This document shows, one piece after another, positions 1 through 6,912 of a stretch of 13,679 bases of DNA. The position numbers and the translations under genes were made by a program. How positions within the stretch are numbered: the stretch's first letter is position 1; the number at the start of each line of letters is the position of its first letter. This DNA comes from Oscillospiraceae bacterium (GTDB taxonomy: Bacteria > Bacillota_A > Clostridia > Oscillospirales > Ruminococcaceae). The stretch spans positions 1 to 13,679 of the forward strand of contig CAAFWX010000332.1 of the NCBI GenBank assembly GCA_900766795.1, given 5' to 3'. The notes below the pieces were generated by a model, which saw only the letters and a program-made list of their open reading frames with translations, made no database searches and had not been told where the DNA came from.

Positions 1-261
1 CATGGGCACGCACTCAGACGGAAAGTTCACCGCTTCGCATACAGGCGTGAGCAGGGTTGTGAGCGCTTCCACCGCGCCGCTTGCCCTGAACATGGCAATG
101 CACACAAACAGCAGCACAAGCGCAGGAATAATCTCGCGGCAGGTTTGAAGCCCCTCCTGCGCGCCCTCGCAAAAGGCGGCGAACACGTCAACCTTCTTTG
201 CCGCGCCGTATATCAGCACAGCCGCCGTCACCAGAGGAATAATGAAATCCGTTGCCTGCAT
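1..261 (-). CDS. spmB: Spore maturation protein B (N-terminal 87 codons, cut by window edge)
   Basis: This is the first 87 codons of an open frame that runs off the left edge. It begins MQATDFIIPLVTAAVLIYG and contains a IIPALVLLFVCIAMFRASGA segment, followed by a stretch ending NFPSECVPM. These match the N-terminal half of SpmB, a membrane protein of about 175 residues with a nucleoside-recognition (Gate) type fold. In Bacillus, SpmB acts with SpmA in spore core dehydration and heat resistance. The ATG lies 4 bases after the spmA stop codon, and a GAGGGTGA Shine-Dalgarno overlaps the spmA stop, which suggests translational coupling. The two genes are adjacent in the same order in many endospore formers. 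The role is inferred from the family. The C-terminal half is not visible. Confidence 0.88.
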   Translation of the reverse strand, partial: MQATDFIIPLVTAAVLIYGAAKKVDVFAAFCEGAQEGLQTCREIIPALVLLFVCIAMFRASGAVEALTTLLTPVCEAVNFPSECVPM

Positions 262-265
262 AAGT

Positions 266-862
266 TCACCCTCGTTTTGCGCGCCTGCGCCGCCCCAAAG
301 CGCACATCAGCTTCGCCGCCGCCACCGCCGTCACAACGGAATAAACCGACACAATCCACACGCACGGGAGGATATCCATGGGGCTTGCCGCGCCAACAGC
401 CTGCCGCAGTGCCGCCGCCGTGGTGGGAATAAGCTGTAGGCTCGCGGTGTTGAGCACGGTCAGCATGACCATGCTGTCGCAGGCGGTATCCCCCGCCTGC
501 TTCTCCTTGGCAATCGCCTGCATTGCCTTGATTCCGAGCGGTGTGGACGCGTTTCCAAGCCCAAGCAGGTTCGCCGAAAGGTTCATCGCAATCAGCCGAG
601 CGGCTTCCCCGCCTTTTCTGATGTCCCTGAAAAGCCACGAAATCGGCACACTCAGCAGCCCAGCAAGCTTATCCACTAGCCCCGACTTCTCCGCAACGCG
701 CATTATTCCGCACCAGAAGCACATGATTCCGCAGAGTGAAATCGCCAGCGTCACTGCCTCGCCCGCCTTGTCGATGATGGACGAGGACACCTCTCCCATA
801 CTGCCGTTAGCCACAGCCAAAATAATGGATATAAGTGGAATTACAACAAGAAATGTCCTCAT
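266..862 (-). CDS. spmA: Spore maturation protein A, nucleoside-recognition domain membrane protein
   Basis: The protein has 198 residues, close to the usual SpmA length of about 196. Hydrophobic segments lie near residues 3-19, 37-56 and 165-187. The diagnostic conserved segment is NLSANLLGLGNASTPLG at residues 94-110, followed by KAM. The C-terminus is basic (RRRRAKRG). The ATG is preceded by GGGAG about 9 bases upstream. In Bacillus, spmA and spmB lie downstream of dacB, are made in the mother cell under SigE and are needed for spore dehydration. Here no dacB is adjacent: the upstream neighbour is a divergent AbrB-type regulator. I saw no convincing SigA or SigE promoter in the 305 bases upstream. 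Identification as SpmA is firm; sporulation control is inferred. Confidence 0.93.
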   Translation of the reverse strand: MRTFLVVIPLISIILAVANGSMGEVSSSIIDKAGEAVTLAISLCGIMCFWCGIMRVAEKSGLVDKLAGLLSVPISWLFRDIRKGGEAARLIAMNLSANLLGLGNASTPLGIKAMQAIAKEKQAGDTACDSMVMLTVLNTASLQLIPTTAAALRQAVGAASPMDILPCVWIVSVYSVVTAVAAAKLMCALGRRRRAKRG

Positions 863-1167
863 TGGTATCAGCTCCCATATATATTACTAAAAACCCTATG
901 CCGTTTTTTCACTTTCACACAAAAACCGACATCTTTCGAGAAGATATTTATGGCAGTACTTTTGGCTTAGGTAAGAAATATTTCACCATTATCATGAAGA
1001 TTTCGCCACTTTATGTCATGTTTAAGGCATGTTTAATTCATCAATTTACCATCTCAATTTCAATCGGAAAATTGACAATAAAATCTAATTATGATATAAT
1101 CGAATCAAAGAAGAGTGTTTGTTTAAATGCTCTAAAAATAGAAAAAAAAGTATACGGAGGAAAAAAT
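863..1167. other. Divergent intergenic region between spmA and the AbrB-type gene
   Basis: This AT-rich stretch of 305 bases separates two divergent genes. Its right end holds a consensus SigA promoter and the ribosome binding site CGGAGGAAAAAAT for the regulator gene. A 9-base direct repeat, CATGTTTAA, occurs at 1017-1025 and 1028-1036, about 36 bases upstream of the -35 box. An open frame reaches upstream from the regulator to 835, but it has no family similarity before the ATG at 1168 and crosses the promoter, so I treat it as non-coding. No clear promoter for spmA was recognised. Confidence 0.7.
1072..1100 (+). promoter_or_regulatory. Consensus SigA promoter with extended -10
   Basis: TTGACA at 1072-1077 and TATAAT at 1095-1100 are both perfect matches, separated by exactly 17 bases. 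A TGA directly before the -10 gives an extended -10 element (TGATATAAT). Transcription should start near 1107, leaving a leader of about 60 bases before the AbrB-type gene. This is by far the strongest promoter match in the window and suggests high basal expression unless it is repressed. Confidence 0.93.
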
Positions 1168-1416
1168 ATGCTTAAATCAACAGGAATTGTAAGAAAGGTG
1201 GACGAACTCGGCAGAATCGTTATCCCGATTGAGCTGAGAAGAACCCTCGACATCGGAATCAAGGACAGCCTCGAAATCTACGTTGAGGACGACCAGATTA
1301 TCCTCAAGAAGTACATGCCTGCATGTGCATTCTGCGCAAACGCAAGCAACATCACCATCTTCAAGGGCAAGAACATCTGCTCTGAGTGCCTGAACGAAAT
1401 TCACAAGCTTAAGTAA
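1168..1416 (+). CDS. AbrB/SpoVT-type swapped-hairpin transcription regulator with four-cysteine tail
   Basis: This is an 82-residue protein. Residues 3-47 (STGIVRKVDELGRIVIPIEL onward) match the AbrB N-terminal DNA-binding domain almost exactly, including VRKVDELGRIVIP and LEIYVEDDQIILKKY. AbrB-like dimers bind DNA through looped-hinge helices and act as transition-state regulators in Firmicutes. The C-terminal part differs from Bacillus AbrB. It carries CxxC (CAFC) and a second CxxC (CSEC) separated by a short GKN loop, a likely zinc-ribbon-like module that is common in clostridial members. The start at 1168 was chosen because CGGAGG lies 8 bases upstream and the family homology begins there. 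The gene is monocistronic, with its own promoter and terminator. The targets are unknown. It sits divergent to spmAB, which makes a link to sporulation possible but unproven. Confidence 0.92.
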   Translation: MLKSTGIVRKVDELGRIVIPIELRRTLDIGIKDSLEIYVEDDQIILKKYMPACAFCANASNITIFKGKNICSECLNEIHKLK

Positions 1417-1436
1417 GCTACATACGAAATAATATG

Positions 1437-1475
1437 CCGCGCCGAAACAAAACATTCCGGCGCGGTTTCATTTTG
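1437..1475 (+). terminator. Intrinsic terminator of the AbrB-type gene
   Basis: A perfect 8-base-pair GC stem (CCGCGCCG at 1437-1444 with CGGCGCGG at 1458-1465) closes a 13-base loop. It is followed by TTTCATTTTG. It lies 20 bases past the stop codon. Confidence 0.85.
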
Positions 1476-1489
1476 TACACAATTTAGCC

Positions 1490-1519
1490 AAAAAAGCGCG
1501 GCACCAAACGGTACCGCGC
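1490..1519 (-). terminator. Intrinsic terminator of the SPDTG surface-protein gene
   Basis: On the minus strand, GCGCGG (1519-1514) pairs with CCGCGC (1501-1496). Inside it there is one mismatch, then three more pairs and a four-base loop. Six T residues follow (1495-1490). It faces the plus-strand terminator just to its left, so the two convergent genes are insulated from each other. Confidence 0.85.
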
Positions 1520-1553
1520 CCATTATTCAGTAAGTCTTTATCCTTAAGAAAAA

Positions 1554-2357
1554 TTACTTTCTCTTCTTGGAAACGAGCATTGCGCCGGCAGCTACAACAG
1601 CCAGACCAGCAACAGCAGCTACGCCCTCAACACCGGTGTCAGGGGACTCGCCCTTGGTGTCAGTAGCAGTAGTGTCAGTAGCGGTGGTGTCAGTAGTATC
1701 AGTTGTATCAGTGGTGGTATCCTCTGCGGGAGCAGCAGCCTCAGCTACACCTGTGATGGTGAATGTAACAGCGATGGACTCATCGAAGCTGATGTCCTCA
1801 GTGTTTACAGCGGGAGCGCTAGCGGTATCGCCGTAGGTGTTGAAAATCTCAATACGAATCTTGCCGTTGCCCTCGATATCACCGAAGATAACGTTGTCCT
1901 GGTTTACTGCAATATCAGTGGTAGTGCCATCGGAAGAAGTAGTGGTAACCTTAACGTCAGTTACGTTGATGCCTGCAGCCTTAGCGAATGCCATCTTATC
2001 AGCACCGGTCTTGCAATCATCATAGCCCTCAGCGTCCTTGCCTGCGCCCTTGTCAGCAGCGAGGTCAGCGATATCTACGCAGAAAACGGTAGCGCCAACA
2101 GCGGCAGCGCCAACCAGCTCACCGGTCTCCTCGTCCTCAACCTGGGCGGAAGCCATGGTGTTGTCAACGTAAACGGTGTAAGTACCGTCAGCGTCAATGG
2201 AAACATCGCCTGCAGCGAAATCGCCGAGGTTCCAGTTGCCCCAACCCCAGTTGTTGTCGGTGTACATAAGGAAAGCGTCATAAGCGGATGCAGAGATTGC
2301 AAGAGTTGCGCCTACAACTGCAGCAGTAGCAGCTGCGATAACATTTCTTAACTTCAT
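1554..2357 (-). CDS. Secreted surface protein with SPDTG sorting signal
   Basis: The protein has 267 residues. Residues 1-25 form a signal peptide (MKLRNVIAAATAAVVGATLA, then ISASA). An extracellular domain spans about 26-205. It starts aromatic-rich (NNWGWGNWNLGDF), has alternating beta-strand character and contains two cysteines (93 and 115) that could pair. A low-complexity Thr/Asp linker follows (about 207-237, TTTDTTDTTDTT). Next come SPDTG at 238-242, a hydrophobic segment (245-262) and KKRK. That order is the cell-wall sorting layout recognised by sortases, with SPDTG as an LPXTG variant. The ATG at 2357 is preferred over a TTG 15 bases upstream because the Shine-Dalgarno GGAGG lies between them and the signal peptide begins there. 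A carbohydrate-binding or adhesion role is possible, but I do not recognise the domain. No sortase gene lies in the window. Confidence 0.85.
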   Translation of the reverse strand: MKLRNVIAAATAAVVGATLAISASAYDAFLMYTDNNWGWGNWNLGDFAAGDVSIDADGTYTVYVDNTMASAQVEDEETGELVGAAAVGATVFCVDIADLAADKGAGKDAEGYDDCKTGADKMAFAKAAGINVTDVKVTTTSSDGTTTDIAVNQDNVIFGDIEGNGKIRIEIFNTYGDTASAPAVNTEDISFDESIAVTFTITGVAEAAAPAEDTTTDTTDTTDTTATDTTATDTKGESPDTGVEGVAAVAGLAVVAAGAMLVSKKRK

Positions 2358-2418
2358 AGTAAAATCCTCCAAAAAATTTTCCTGCTTAATGGCATAATAC
2401 CACTTAAGCTATACTTAT

Positions 2419-2447
2419 ATTTTATACTATACGGCAACTTTTTTCAA
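2419..2447 (-). promoter_or_regulatory. Probable SigA promoter of the SPDTG surface-protein gene
   Basis: Read on the minus strand, TTGAAA (2447-2442) and TAAAAT (2424-2419) are separated by 17 bases, and each box matches the consensus at five of six positions. The start would be near 2412, giving a leader of about 55 bases. A palindrome, TTGTACAA (2448-2455), directly abuts the -35 box on its upstream side. Confidence 0.65.
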
Positions 2448-2507
2448 TTGTACAAATAAACAAACTTAATCGTTTCCAAGGGCTGTGTTTTGTATACTTG
2501 TACAATT
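2446..2507. repeat. Paired TTGTACAA palindromes, candidate operator
   Basis: AATTGTACAA at 2446-2455 and its inverted copy TTGTACAATT at 2498-2507 each contain the 8-base palindrome TTGTACAA. Their centres are 50 bases apart. The nearer copy touches the -35 box of the surface-protein promoter. The layout fits two sites for a dimeric regulator, possibly with looping. No regulator is identified. Confidence 0.4.
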
Positions 2508-2550
2508 CGAACGTTAAGCTAAGCGAATAAAACCACTTAGTTTGCCTAAT

Positions 2551-5001
2551 TTACTTTAAAGGTTTTTCCTTTTTACGGACATTGGGATTATCCTCAGGCT
2601 CTTTCATGAGCGCTTCGTAGAGGTGGCGGGTCTTGCTGGAGCGTGCGCGCTTTTTCTCCTTGAGCATGTCCAGCTCGCTCTCGCTGCCCGAATCATTGAA
2701 CAGCCCGCGCTCCTCCGTCCAGAAGCCGTCGGGGACGCGCTCGGTGCCGTCGCCCGTACTCTCTGTCGGCTTCTCCCACTCGGGTACAGGCTCAGGCTCG
2801 GGCGCCTTTTTCGGCTTTCTCTTTTTCTCGGGCTTCGCAGCCGAAGCTGCAGGCTCTGAGGAAGCGGCAGGGATTTCGGGCGCGGCAGGCTCTGCGATTG
2901 GCTCGGGGGCAGCGCCTTTCTCTACGCCGTCGAAAATGCTGCCGATATCCTTGAACGGTTCGGGGTCGGCGTTGATTTGCGAATGAACGTCCTCGAACGA
3001 ACCGAAGGTTTCCTGCGGAAGCACCCGTTCAAGAACAGGCGCCGTCACGGGAGTGCCCGACATTCTGCCATACGCGGAAATCGCAGCTGCGTTCTTTCTG
3101 ATAACCCGCGGCTTTGGCTCGGGCGGAACGCTTGCGGGTGTTTCGGAATTTTGGTAATCTGCGGACGGGGCGGCGGGTGTTTCGGGGACTTCCGAACCCC
3201 TAAGCAGACCGCTGAACGCGTCGCCGCCGGTTTCCATGTCGCCGCTTTCCTCGCTCACGGAGCTTACCCAATCAAACAACGCTTCAGAGTCCGCCACGGG
3301 AGCAGGGTGGCTTTCCTCCGCGCTCTGCGGCGCGCCGAACTCGGAAAACGCCCCGGAATAGGGCTTTGGCTGCGCTGTTCCTGCGCGAATGACAGACGTT
3401 GTTTTAACCGGTTCAGTTACTTGCGCGGCTGCCGGCGCGGGTGTGTAGGCTGACGGTGCGGCGGGGGCGGGAAAGCCTCTGACGTCTTGCGCAGCGCTCT
3501 CCTCCGAGCGCAGCTGCTCCGCAAAGCCAACAAAGCTGCTCTGCTGCTGAATCTCGGGCTGCTCCCCCGCACGGATTATGTGCGAGATGGGCGCGCGCTC
3601 GGATTTCTGCCGAACAATGGGCGAGGTGAAAAAGCCCTCGCGGCTGGCTTCCAGCTCCTCGGGGTCGGGCTGCGGCTCCGGCTTTTGCGCGGGAAGCTCG
3701 CTTCGCTGAATCCTCTCGGGCATGAACGGCTTTATCACCCGCTCGCGCGGACCCTCGGATTTCTTTCGTACCTCGACAGGCTTGCTCTTAGTGAGGTCAA
3801 GCGACTCGGAATAGCTTATGAATCGTGTAAGCTCCTCGGCGGGAATCTCGCCGTTATCGACTTTACCTTTCAGCGCGTCCAGATAGGTTTTCCAGCTCTC
3901 GTATTCCGACAGGCTCATGGACTTATCCACGCGGCTGTACATCACGTCGGTTATCTCCCTGCACTGCTTTTCAAGGTCGGGGGAAACGCGGTAGTCGGGG
4001 TGCTCAAGCTTGAAAATCTCAAGGCAGGTCTTACCCCCGGGGTTCGGCAAACCGCAGTAGTCATGGTCGTTTTCGCTGTCGCGCAGGAAGTATCTTCCGC
4101 AGCGTCTGCACCGCGAAAGCCAGCCGCCGCTTTCAATGAGCGCGTCAATCTCCAAATCAACTGCCGCCTTTAGCCCGCAGGGCATGTAAATGCGCGTCGG
4201 CGTATTCTCGTTGACGGTGCGGGAGATGTTGTAGCTGTCAAACTCCTGTGCAAGCCCGCGCTTCATGTGCGCGAAAGCGTCCATTGCAATCTGGTCGGAA
4301 AGCTCGCCGTAGTTGTTGTTCTCGGAGTAATCCTCGCTGTAATCAAAGTCGGTGAGGACGTTTCTGATAATATCTTTGGAAATATTAGGAAACAGAAAAG
4401 GCGCAGACGGCAGCCTCCCGACGGTAAACACCTGAGTGACACCCAGCTCCTCGATTCGGCAGCCCAGCTCCTGTGCGGTTACGCTGAACATCAAATCGAA
4501 GTAGTTCCGTCGGGCTGCGGCTTCCTCCGCACCCTTGATATTTTTTGAAAAGAGAAAGCTGATTTTATTCTTGGCGTAGTCCTGCACGCGCACGAGATTC
4601 AGCCACTCGTTCATTCCCTTGTTGTAACGGTAGTCGCAAAGCCGCGCGAAAACCGTCTTTTCAAAGGCGGTTTTGCACTTAAGAAAGCGGTTCCAGAGCG
4701 CGTTTGTGCCCACGTTGTCCCGCCTGCAAAGATAGTCAATCCAGCAATCGACAACCACCTTGTCGTAGGTGGTTCTCAGGTGGTGCTCGATGTAAACATG
4801 CGCGTCCTTAAGGGAGTTTCTAAGGTCTGTGACCCTGCCCAAATCCAGCTCGCCGTCGCGCAAAGCGTCGTTGCATACGGCAATGGCGCTCTCCGCAAAA
4901 TATGCGAGGTCGTAATCGCAGAAGTTCAGAATCGAGCGCGGGTATCGCAGCATGAATATCTCGTTGGAGGTTTTCGATACAAGCCGCAGAGTTCTATCCA
5001 T
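2551..5001 (-). CDS. Uncharacterised 816-residue protein with zinc-knuckle-like motif and long disordered tail
   Basis: Residues 1-405 look folded and are mostly helical. There is no signal peptide or membrane segment, so the protein is probably cytoplasmic. At 298-326 there is CRRCGRYF, then YC, then GGKTC, with cysteines at 298, 301, 316 and 326 (C-x2-C-x14-C-x9-C). This resembles the zinc-knuckle motif of clostridial proteins I recall as the DUF6076 family; that link is from memory and moderate. Residues about 406-780 are rich in Pro, Ala, Glu and Ser and look disordered, with recurring short basic-hydrophobic motifs (RVIKPF, HIIRAG, SVIRAG, RVIRKN). The C-terminus is strongly charged (KEKKRARSSK, RKKEKPLK). 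The ATG has AAGGAG 10 bases upstream. The gene starts 46 bases after a membrane-protein gene, so they are likely cotranscribed. Function unknown; a zinc-dependent nucleic-acid or protein-binding scaffold is a guess. No clear terminator follows. Confidence 0.8.
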   Translation of the reverse strand: MDRTLRLVSKTSNEIFMLRYPRSILNFCDYDLAYFAESAIAVCNDALRDGELDLGRVTDLRNSLKDAHVYIEHHLRTTYDKVVVDCWIDYLCRRDNVGTNALWNRFLKCKTAFEKTVFARLCDYRYNKGMNEWLNLVRVQDYAKNKISFLFSKNIKGAEEAAARRNYFDLMFSVTAQELGCRIEELGVTQVFTVGRLPSAPFLFPNISKDIIRNVLTDFDYSEDYSENNNYGELSDQIAMDAFAHMKRGLAQEFDSYNISRTVNENTPTRIYMPCGLKAAVDLEIDALIESGGWLSRCRRCGRYFLRDSENDHDYCGLPNPGGKTCLEIFKLEHPDYRVSPDLEKQCREITDVMYSRVDKSMSLSEYESWKTYLDALKGKVDNGEIPAEELTRFISYSESLDLTKSKPVEVRKKSEGPRERVIKPFMPERIQRSELPAQKPEPQPDPEELEASREGFFTSPIVRQKSERAPISHIIRAGEQPEIQQQSSFVGFAEQLRSEESAAQDVRGFPAPAAPSAYTPAPAAAQVTEPVKTTSVIRAGTAQPKPYSGAFSEFGAPQSAEESHPAPVADSEALFDWVSSVSEESGDMETGGDAFSGLLRGSEVPETPAAPSADYQNSETPASVPPEPKPRVIRKNAAAISAYGRMSGTPVTAPVLERVLPQETFGSFEDVHSQINADPEPFKDIGSIFDGVEKGAAPEPIAEPAAPEIPAASSEPAASAAKPEKKRKPKKAPEPEPVPEWEKPTESTGDGTERVPDGFWTEERGLFNDSGSESELDMLKEKKRARSSKTRHLYEALMKEPEDNPNVRKKEKPLK

Positions 5002-5047
5002 AGTGCGTTCGCTCCTTTTCTTGATTGCTTCCGAAGTCCGTCAGGCG

Positions 5048-5836
5048 TTACTCCTCGGCGGTTTCGCTCAGTTCCACGATAAGATAGGGGTTCTCCCTGA
5101 TACTGCCCTCAACGCTCAGGCACTCCTGCTTTTCGCCGTTTATGAAGGTTTCCTCCCACGAAACGGGGTCGTCCTCACGGCTTGTGAAGCTTGAGGTGTG
5201 GACATGCTTGCTGCCGAAAACCTTCTTGCAATAGCCGAACGGAATCTCGACATCATCCACGGTGGTTTCAACATAATACGCTGCGGTGCGGCGCTCGCCG
5301 GGCTTATCGACATATCTCACAATGCGGTATTCGCCCGAGGGAGAAACCTTTTCATAATCGTAGTCGCGCAGGTCAACATTCACTCCCGTAAGGAATGTGA
5401 TATCGCCCATAAACAGGTTGATTGCGATGTATGCCACAACGCCGATAACATAAATCAGCAGGTAAATCGTGCCCAGCACAGTTTTTAGTGTTTCGTTCGA
5501 GGCATTGATGAAAAACATTGCAATCACAACTACCAGCGGCGGCAGAATCATATACCAGTTGCCAAAGCCGAAAATCACGATAACAAAGACAATCGGCGGC
5601 AGAATCATGCAGTTCACCATGGTGATAACCTGCTTTCTGGTGTAAATCATCAGACCGAACGCGGCAATGTTCACGAAGAGGTAGAGGACAAAAAGAGCGG
5701 TTGCATTTTCAAACTCAAAGCAATAGCCGAAGCTCAGCCACGCAACCCACGCGACAAGCGCAGTATAGCCCCAACAGAGCAGCGCAACGCCGCGCTTAAG
5801 CCAAACGTTCTTGAAGAATGCAACTAACTTATCCAT
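5048..5836 (-). CDS. Uncharacterised five-helix membrane protein with C-terminal soluble domain
   Basis: The protein has 262 residues. Hydrophobic segments near 17-37, 46-66, 71-91, 96-112 and 118-145 predict about five membrane helices. A polar domain follows (about 150-262), containing the motif SPSGEYRIVRY at 165-175. That motif resembles the beta-strand opening SPDG-K-Y seen in small Firmicutes envelope proteins such as the DUF5412 type. This is only a resemblance. The ATG at 5836 was chosen because AAAGGA lies 7-8 bases upstream; the frame continues to a TTG at 5878, but the added residues are polar and the TTG has no good ribosome binding site. It lies 113 bases after the 311-residue gene and 46 bases before the 816-residue gene on the same strand, so all three may be one transcript. 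Function not recognised. Confidence 0.78.
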   Translation of the reverse strand: MDKLVAFFKNVWLKRGVALLCWGYTALVAWVAWLSFGYCFEFENATALFVLYLFVNIAAFGLMIYTRKQVITMVNCMILPPIVFVIVIFGFGNWYMILPPLVVVIAMFFINASNETLKTVLGTIYLLIYVIGVVAYIAINLFMGDITFLTGVNVDLRDYDYEKVSPSGEYRIVRYVDKPGERRTAAYYVETTVDDVEIPFGYCKKVFGSKHVHTSSFTSREDDPVSWEETFINGEKQECLSVEGSIRENPYLIVELSETAEE

Positions 5837-5925
5837 CAGATTTTTCCTTTCGTGAAGCGTATGAGAGGAATAAGGCAAACCGTTTTTTCAGCGCAAGCCC
5901 GCGCTTTGGGGACTTCCGCTTTCCT

Positions 5926-5939
5926 GCCGCATTCGCGGC
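5926..5939 (-). other. Short GC hairpin downstream of the 311-residue gene
   Basis: On the minus strand, GCCGC-GAAT-GCGGC forms a perfect 5-base-pair stem with a four-base loop, 10 bases after the stop codon. No T tract follows, so it is not a typical terminator. It may be a processing or stability element, and read-through into the next gene is plausible. Confidence 0.4.
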
Positions 5940-5949
5940 GGTTGGTTTA

Positions 5950-6885
5950 TCAATAGAACATCTTTTTCTTGTATACGAGATAGCCCACAACAATAGCGGC
6001 AACAACCACAACAGCGACAACAATCACAACGATGATAACGATTGCGGTATCCTTTTCGGCATCGGGACGCTCGAGGACAATCTGGTCCATGCTGGGTGCA
6101 GTGTTCTCGGTGGCAGCGGTTACGATGGTGGTAGCTGCGGTGGTTGCAGCCTCGGTAACCTCGGGGGTAGACTCGCTTTCAACGGGCTGGGAGTCGCTCT
6201 CAGCAGGCTGTGATTCATTCTCAGCAGGCTGAGCCTCGCTTGCGGTTGTGGTGGATTCGGTCTGCTCGGTATCGGTGGCTGCGGGCTGAGTTACCTCCTC
6301 GGCAACGGGGTCGGGGGAGATAACAGTTGTGGTGCCGTCACCGCCTGTGATACGGAAATCCTTCACTCTGACCTTGACATAACCCTGCGCGCCTGCGTCC
6401 CAGTTGGAGCGTACCTGGAACATGAACTGGTTGGGACCTCTGTTAGCCCAAACCTCCTGGAAGTGCGCGCCTGTTTCGGAAACGGTTACCCACTCGTTGG
6501 GAGTGAGCGTGTAATAGGTGGAGGGGTTAATCCACTTCCACGCGCGGTCAAAGCCCGCAATGAAAGCCATAACGTCAACACCTTCGGTTTCCAGCATTAC
6601 GTCAACGCTGACAACAATGTTGGGATCGTCCCAGAATGCCGTTTCGAGGTACTCGTTAAACACAGAAAATCTCATGGAAATAGCGTCGTCGGTTTCGGCA
6701 GCCTGAAGGTCGTTCTTTACGAAAACGCCCTCTGTGCCGTTAATCTCCGCCTCGTCATACTGAAGGTCGGAAACCAGAGTGTTATCTTCCAGCGAGTAGG
6801 TATAATCAGCGAAAGCGCTGACGGACGCAGCCGCAAAAATCACGGCAGACGCAGCCAATGCTGCAATTTTCTTAAGCAGTTTCAT
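5950..6885 (-). CDS. Exported, C-terminally membrane-anchored surface protein
   Basis: The protein has 311 residues. A signal peptide (1-26, MKLLKKIAALAASAVIFAAA, then SVSAFA) is followed by a beta-rich extracellular domain (about 27-182) with many aromatics (AFIAGFDRAWKWINPSTYY). Its strand pattern resembles carbohydrate-binding-module jelly rolls, but I do not recognise the family. Next is a Thr/Glu/Pro/Ser linker (about 183-278) with three seven-residue repeats at 219-239 (QPAENES, QPAESDS, QPVESES). A very hydrophobic Val/Ile helix at 281-304 and KKKMFY end the protein. There is no LPXTG-type motif, so it should stay membrane-anchored with the domain outside, unlike the SPDTG protein nearby. 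The ATG has GGAGG 9 bases upstream. It is first in a possible three-gene unit, behind the ftsZ terminator. A sugar- or wall-binding role is inferred. Confidence 0.82.
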   Translation of the reverse strand: MKLLKKIAALAASAVIFAAASVSAFADYTYSLEDNTLVSDLQYDEAEINGTEGVFVKNDLQAAETDDAISMRFSVFNEYLETAFWDDPNIVVSVDVMLETEGVDVMAFIAGFDRAWKWINPSTYYTLTPNEWVTVSETGAHFQEVWANRGPNQFMFQVRSNWDAGAQGYVKVRVKDFRITGGDGTTTVISPDPVAEEVTQPAATDTEQTESTTTASEAQPAENESQPAESDSQPVESESTPEVTEAATTAATTIVTAATENTAPSMDQIVLERPDAEKDTAIVIIVVIVVAVVVVAAIVVGYLVYKKKMFY

Positions 6886-6912
6886 TTGAAAAGCCCTCCA
6901 AATTTGTTCTAT

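Noticed and set aside
228..638. Minus-strand 136-codon frame overlapping spmA
   Set aside because: It overlaps spmA in another frame on the same strand, and its product is low-complexity without family features.
835..1167. N-terminal extension of the AbrB-type gene
   Set aside because: The extension crosses a perfect promoter and the ribosome binding site; family homology begins at the ATG at 1168.
1567..1836. Plus-strand Val/Ser-rich frame opposite the SPDTG protein
   Set aside because: It is the antisense reading of the Thr/Asp linker, with no ribosome binding site, and it lies between two terminators and a well-supported gene.
5891..5910. Hairpin AGCGC/GCGCT as a terminator between the 311- and 262-residue genes
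   Set aside because: On the coding (minus) strand it is followed by A residues rather than T residues, so it does not fit an intrinsic terminator.
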